Positions 5,972-7,181 of a stretch of DNA of 7,181 nt are shown here, piece after piece. The stretch's first letter is position 1, and each line of letters begins with the position of its first letter. The stretch lies in the NCBI GenBank assembly GCA_023230985.1, contig JALNWH010000096.1:1-7181 (forward strand), given 5' to 3'. The stretch is from Bacillota bacterium (GTDB lineage Bacteria > Bacillota > Clostridia > Lutisporales > Lutisporaceae). The position numbers and the translations under genes are program-made. The notes under the pieces are model-generated. The model saw only the letters and a list, made by a program, of their open reading frames with translations, ran no database searches and was not told the DNA's origin.

Positions 5972-6112
5972 TTGGCAACATTACAGAATATATTGCAGCC
6001 TACGCAGTTGAGGAAGCCGCAAAGACCTGAATTGCGCCCTCAGCAACCGATACAGTTGGCACAGCACCGCATACCGTCACGAAAGTCGCCGACTAAGCTG
6101 CAATCGTGGTAA
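5972..6112 (+). CDS. Possible small basic Gln/Pro-rich protein
   Basis: AGGAGG (5959-5964) lies 7 bases before a TTG at 5972 that opens 46 codons to TAA 6110-6112; a strong terminator begins 24 bases later. The product (start MATLQNILQPTQLRKPQRP) is rich in Q, P, R and L, has no cysteine and no membrane segment, and resembles nothing I recognise. In favour: ideal Shine-Dalgarno spacing and the terminator. Against: 51% GC (72 of 141 bases) unlike its neighbours, odd composition, and a second frame (ATG 5947 to TGA 6028-6030) with more natural-looking codons but no ribosome binding site. The segment also folds: CGCAA 6018-6022 with TTGCG 6032-6036 inside GAGG/CCTC, and GTTGGC 6055-6060 with GCCGAC 6088-6093. 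It may be a small gene, a structured RNA or a gene remnant. Confidence 0.4.
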   Translation: MATLQNILQPTQLRKPQRPELRPQQPIQLAQHRIPSRKSPTKLQSW

Positions 6113-6135
6113 TTGGAAGATAATAAATATAAAAT

Positions 6136-6168
6136 AAACCGATGGGGACTAGCCCCACCGGTTTTATT
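6136..6168. terminator. Bidirectional rho-independent terminator
   Basis: AAACCG then TGGGG (6136-6147) pair with CCCCA then CGGTTT (6153-6164) around one A-C mismatch, with a 5-base loop. On the plus strand TTTTATT follows; on the minus strand the stem is followed by TTTATTTTATATTT. It lies 24 bases after the small frame and 18 bases after the stop of the surface protein gene on the other strand, so it ends both converging transcripts. Confidence 0.88.
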
Positions 6169-6181
6169 AATAATGGTGTAA

Positions 6182-7181
6182 TTATTCAGCAGCTGGTTCG
6201 TATATTGCGAAATATAGTACTACATCTCCTCTTACAACGTATACCTTGGCTTTTTCTGCCGGTGCTGCATTAAACTCTGCATATCCTGCCTCAATTATAC
6301 CATCATTAGCCTTTACTTCAACAGGTTCTTCATCTCCTAGATATATGATGTCTCCAACTTTTATATCATCGTAGGAAACTTGGATTTTTCCATCTACCAG
6401 GAATGCTGAGATGCGATCTTCAACTACGCCATTAAAGGTGCATGTATAATCACCAAAGGTTAGCTTATAAGTTTTACCCTTTAGTAAAACATTTGCATCT
6501 TCAAAACCTTCCCCGGCTAAATCAATTACTACTTTTTTACTCGGATTTACTACTGTTCCTTCAAATACTTTTTCATCGCCACCGTCTAGGATTTCCACAG
6601 CGTATTCGCCTGCAGCAAGGCTATTGAAAGCATTAACTTCGATTTTTGTACCATTTACAACATTTACAGTAATATAGTTACCTACTCTAACTGCGTTAGT
6701 TCCTTCGAAGTCATATTCAATATCTTCTTCACTTGCGTTGCCTGCTAAATCCAAAGCGGCTCTGGTAACTTTGATTGTGTAGATAACGCCTGCCTCAAGA
6801 GTTCTTGAAAGCCTAAGAGTTACTACATTATCTGCAAAGGTTGTATCACTGATACCTACAGTTTGCTCTCTGCCGTTGTTGTCGTAGAAGGATATTGCAT
6901 ACTTTCCGGCATTGGATAGATCTTCATCATAAGTTACCTTTACTTCGTCTCTGTAGGTTGCTTCAACTTTTTCAATATATGGTGCTTCTTCATCTTCTAA
7001 GTCTGCTATTAATTCAAGTTTTCTTTCATCACCATATTCTACTTTTACACCGTGAATACTTCTTACGTTTTCTAAATCAACTTCGAAAACTTTACCAACT
7101 TTGAATTTTACATTGCTTGATAGGATTATTTCATCCTTAACTTCCTTACTGTCTACCTTAGCATAGGCAGCGGTTAATCCG
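6182..7181 (-). CDS. C-terminal part of an S-layer-like surface protein with Ig-like domains (5' end outside window)
   Basis: The frame is open from the right edge to TAA 6184-6182, giving 332 residues. The TTG near 6754 lies inside an Ig-like domain and is not the start. Residues about 68-155 (from EEAPYIEKVEATYRDEVKVTY to IYTIKVTRAALDLAGNAS) have the plan of an SbsA-type Ig-like domain, ending in the usual D-x-AGN. Before it is the end of another beta domain; after it come one or two further beta-rich domains and an Ala/Glu end (YEPAAE). The protein is strongly acidic, has almost no cysteine, and shows no LPXTG signal and no SLH repeats in this part, so any cell-wall anchor must be N-terminal. 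C-ending codons (TAC, TTC, AAC, GAC, ATC) are frequent compared with the TPR gene, as expected for a very abundant protein such as an S-layer component. The terminator at 6136-6168 follows at once. Confidence 0.85.
   Translation of the reverse strand, partial: GLTAAYAKVDSKEVKDEIILSSNVKFKVGKVFEVDLENVRSIHGVKVEYGDERKLELIADLEDEEAPYIEKVEATYRDEVKVTYDEDLSNAGKYAISFYDNNGREQTVGISDTTFADNVVTLRLSRTLEAGVIYTIKVTRAALDLAGNASEEDIEYDFEGTNAVRVGNYITVNVVNGTKIEVNAFNSLAAGEYAVEILDGGDEKVFEGTVVNPSKKVVIDLAGEGFEDANVLLKGKTYKLTFGDYTCTFNGVVEDRISAFLVDGKIQVSYDDIKVGDIIYLGDEEPVEVKANDGIIEAGYAEFNAAPAEKAKVYVVRGDVVLYFAIYEPAAE

Noticed and set aside
5947..6030. 27-residue plus-strand frame starting at ATG 5947
   Set aside because: It has no ribosome binding site, and its path runs through the AGGAGG that serves the TTG at 5972; kept only as an alternative in the small gene entry.
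6752..6754. TTG start for a 190-residue protein at the right end
   Set aside because: The frame stays open to the window edge and the TTG lies in the middle of an Ig-like domain (before DLAGN) with no ribosome binding site.

Overview
The window looks like a low-GC Gram-positive chromosome of the class Clostridia. The bases are AT-rich, ribosome binding sites are strong and AGGAGG-like, several genes start with TTG, and there are stem plus T-run terminators and the end of a surface protein built of SbsA-type Ig-like domains. Genus and species cannot be read from the sequence.

Layout, left to right. Bases 2-157 are the 3' end of an unrecognised plus-strand gene. It faces a minus-strand export cluster (3855 down to 278): a MacA/YknX-type adaptor (2569-3855), then, after a one-base gap, a MacB/LolD/YknY-type ABC ATPase (1881-2567), then about 440 non-coding bases full of palindromic repeats, then a secreted TolC-like coiled-coil protein with its own probable promoter (278-1444). 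A perfect 12-bp hairpin at 237-263 ends the cluster. The FtsX/MacB-type permease that normally goes with such an ATPase and adaptor is absent from the window.

Bases 3856-4352 separate this cluster from a divergent plus-strand gene. The stretch holds one partial and one complete copy of a dispersed palindromic repeat, a 24-bp tandem repeat (3.75 copies), and a probable promoter. The gene (4353-5876) encodes a membrane-anchored TPR protein with a beta-rich C-terminus of unknown function. Downstream lies a short, locally GC-rich segment (5972-6112) with an excellent ribosome binding site and a possible 46-residue product, ended by a bidirectional terminator at 6136-6168. From the right edge a minus-strand gene runs in (6182-7181, 5' end outside); it encodes the C-terminal 332 residues of a large, acidic, probably abundant S-layer-like protein.

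Common theme: every recognisable product acts in or outside the membrane (export adaptor, ATPase, TolC-like partner, TPR protein, surface protein). The adaptor, ATPase and TolC-like protein probably form one tripartite-like export machine, with the permease supplied from elsewhere or lost. The intergenic spaces are rich in one dispersed palindromic repeat family, one copy of which supplies the stop codon of the ATPase gene.
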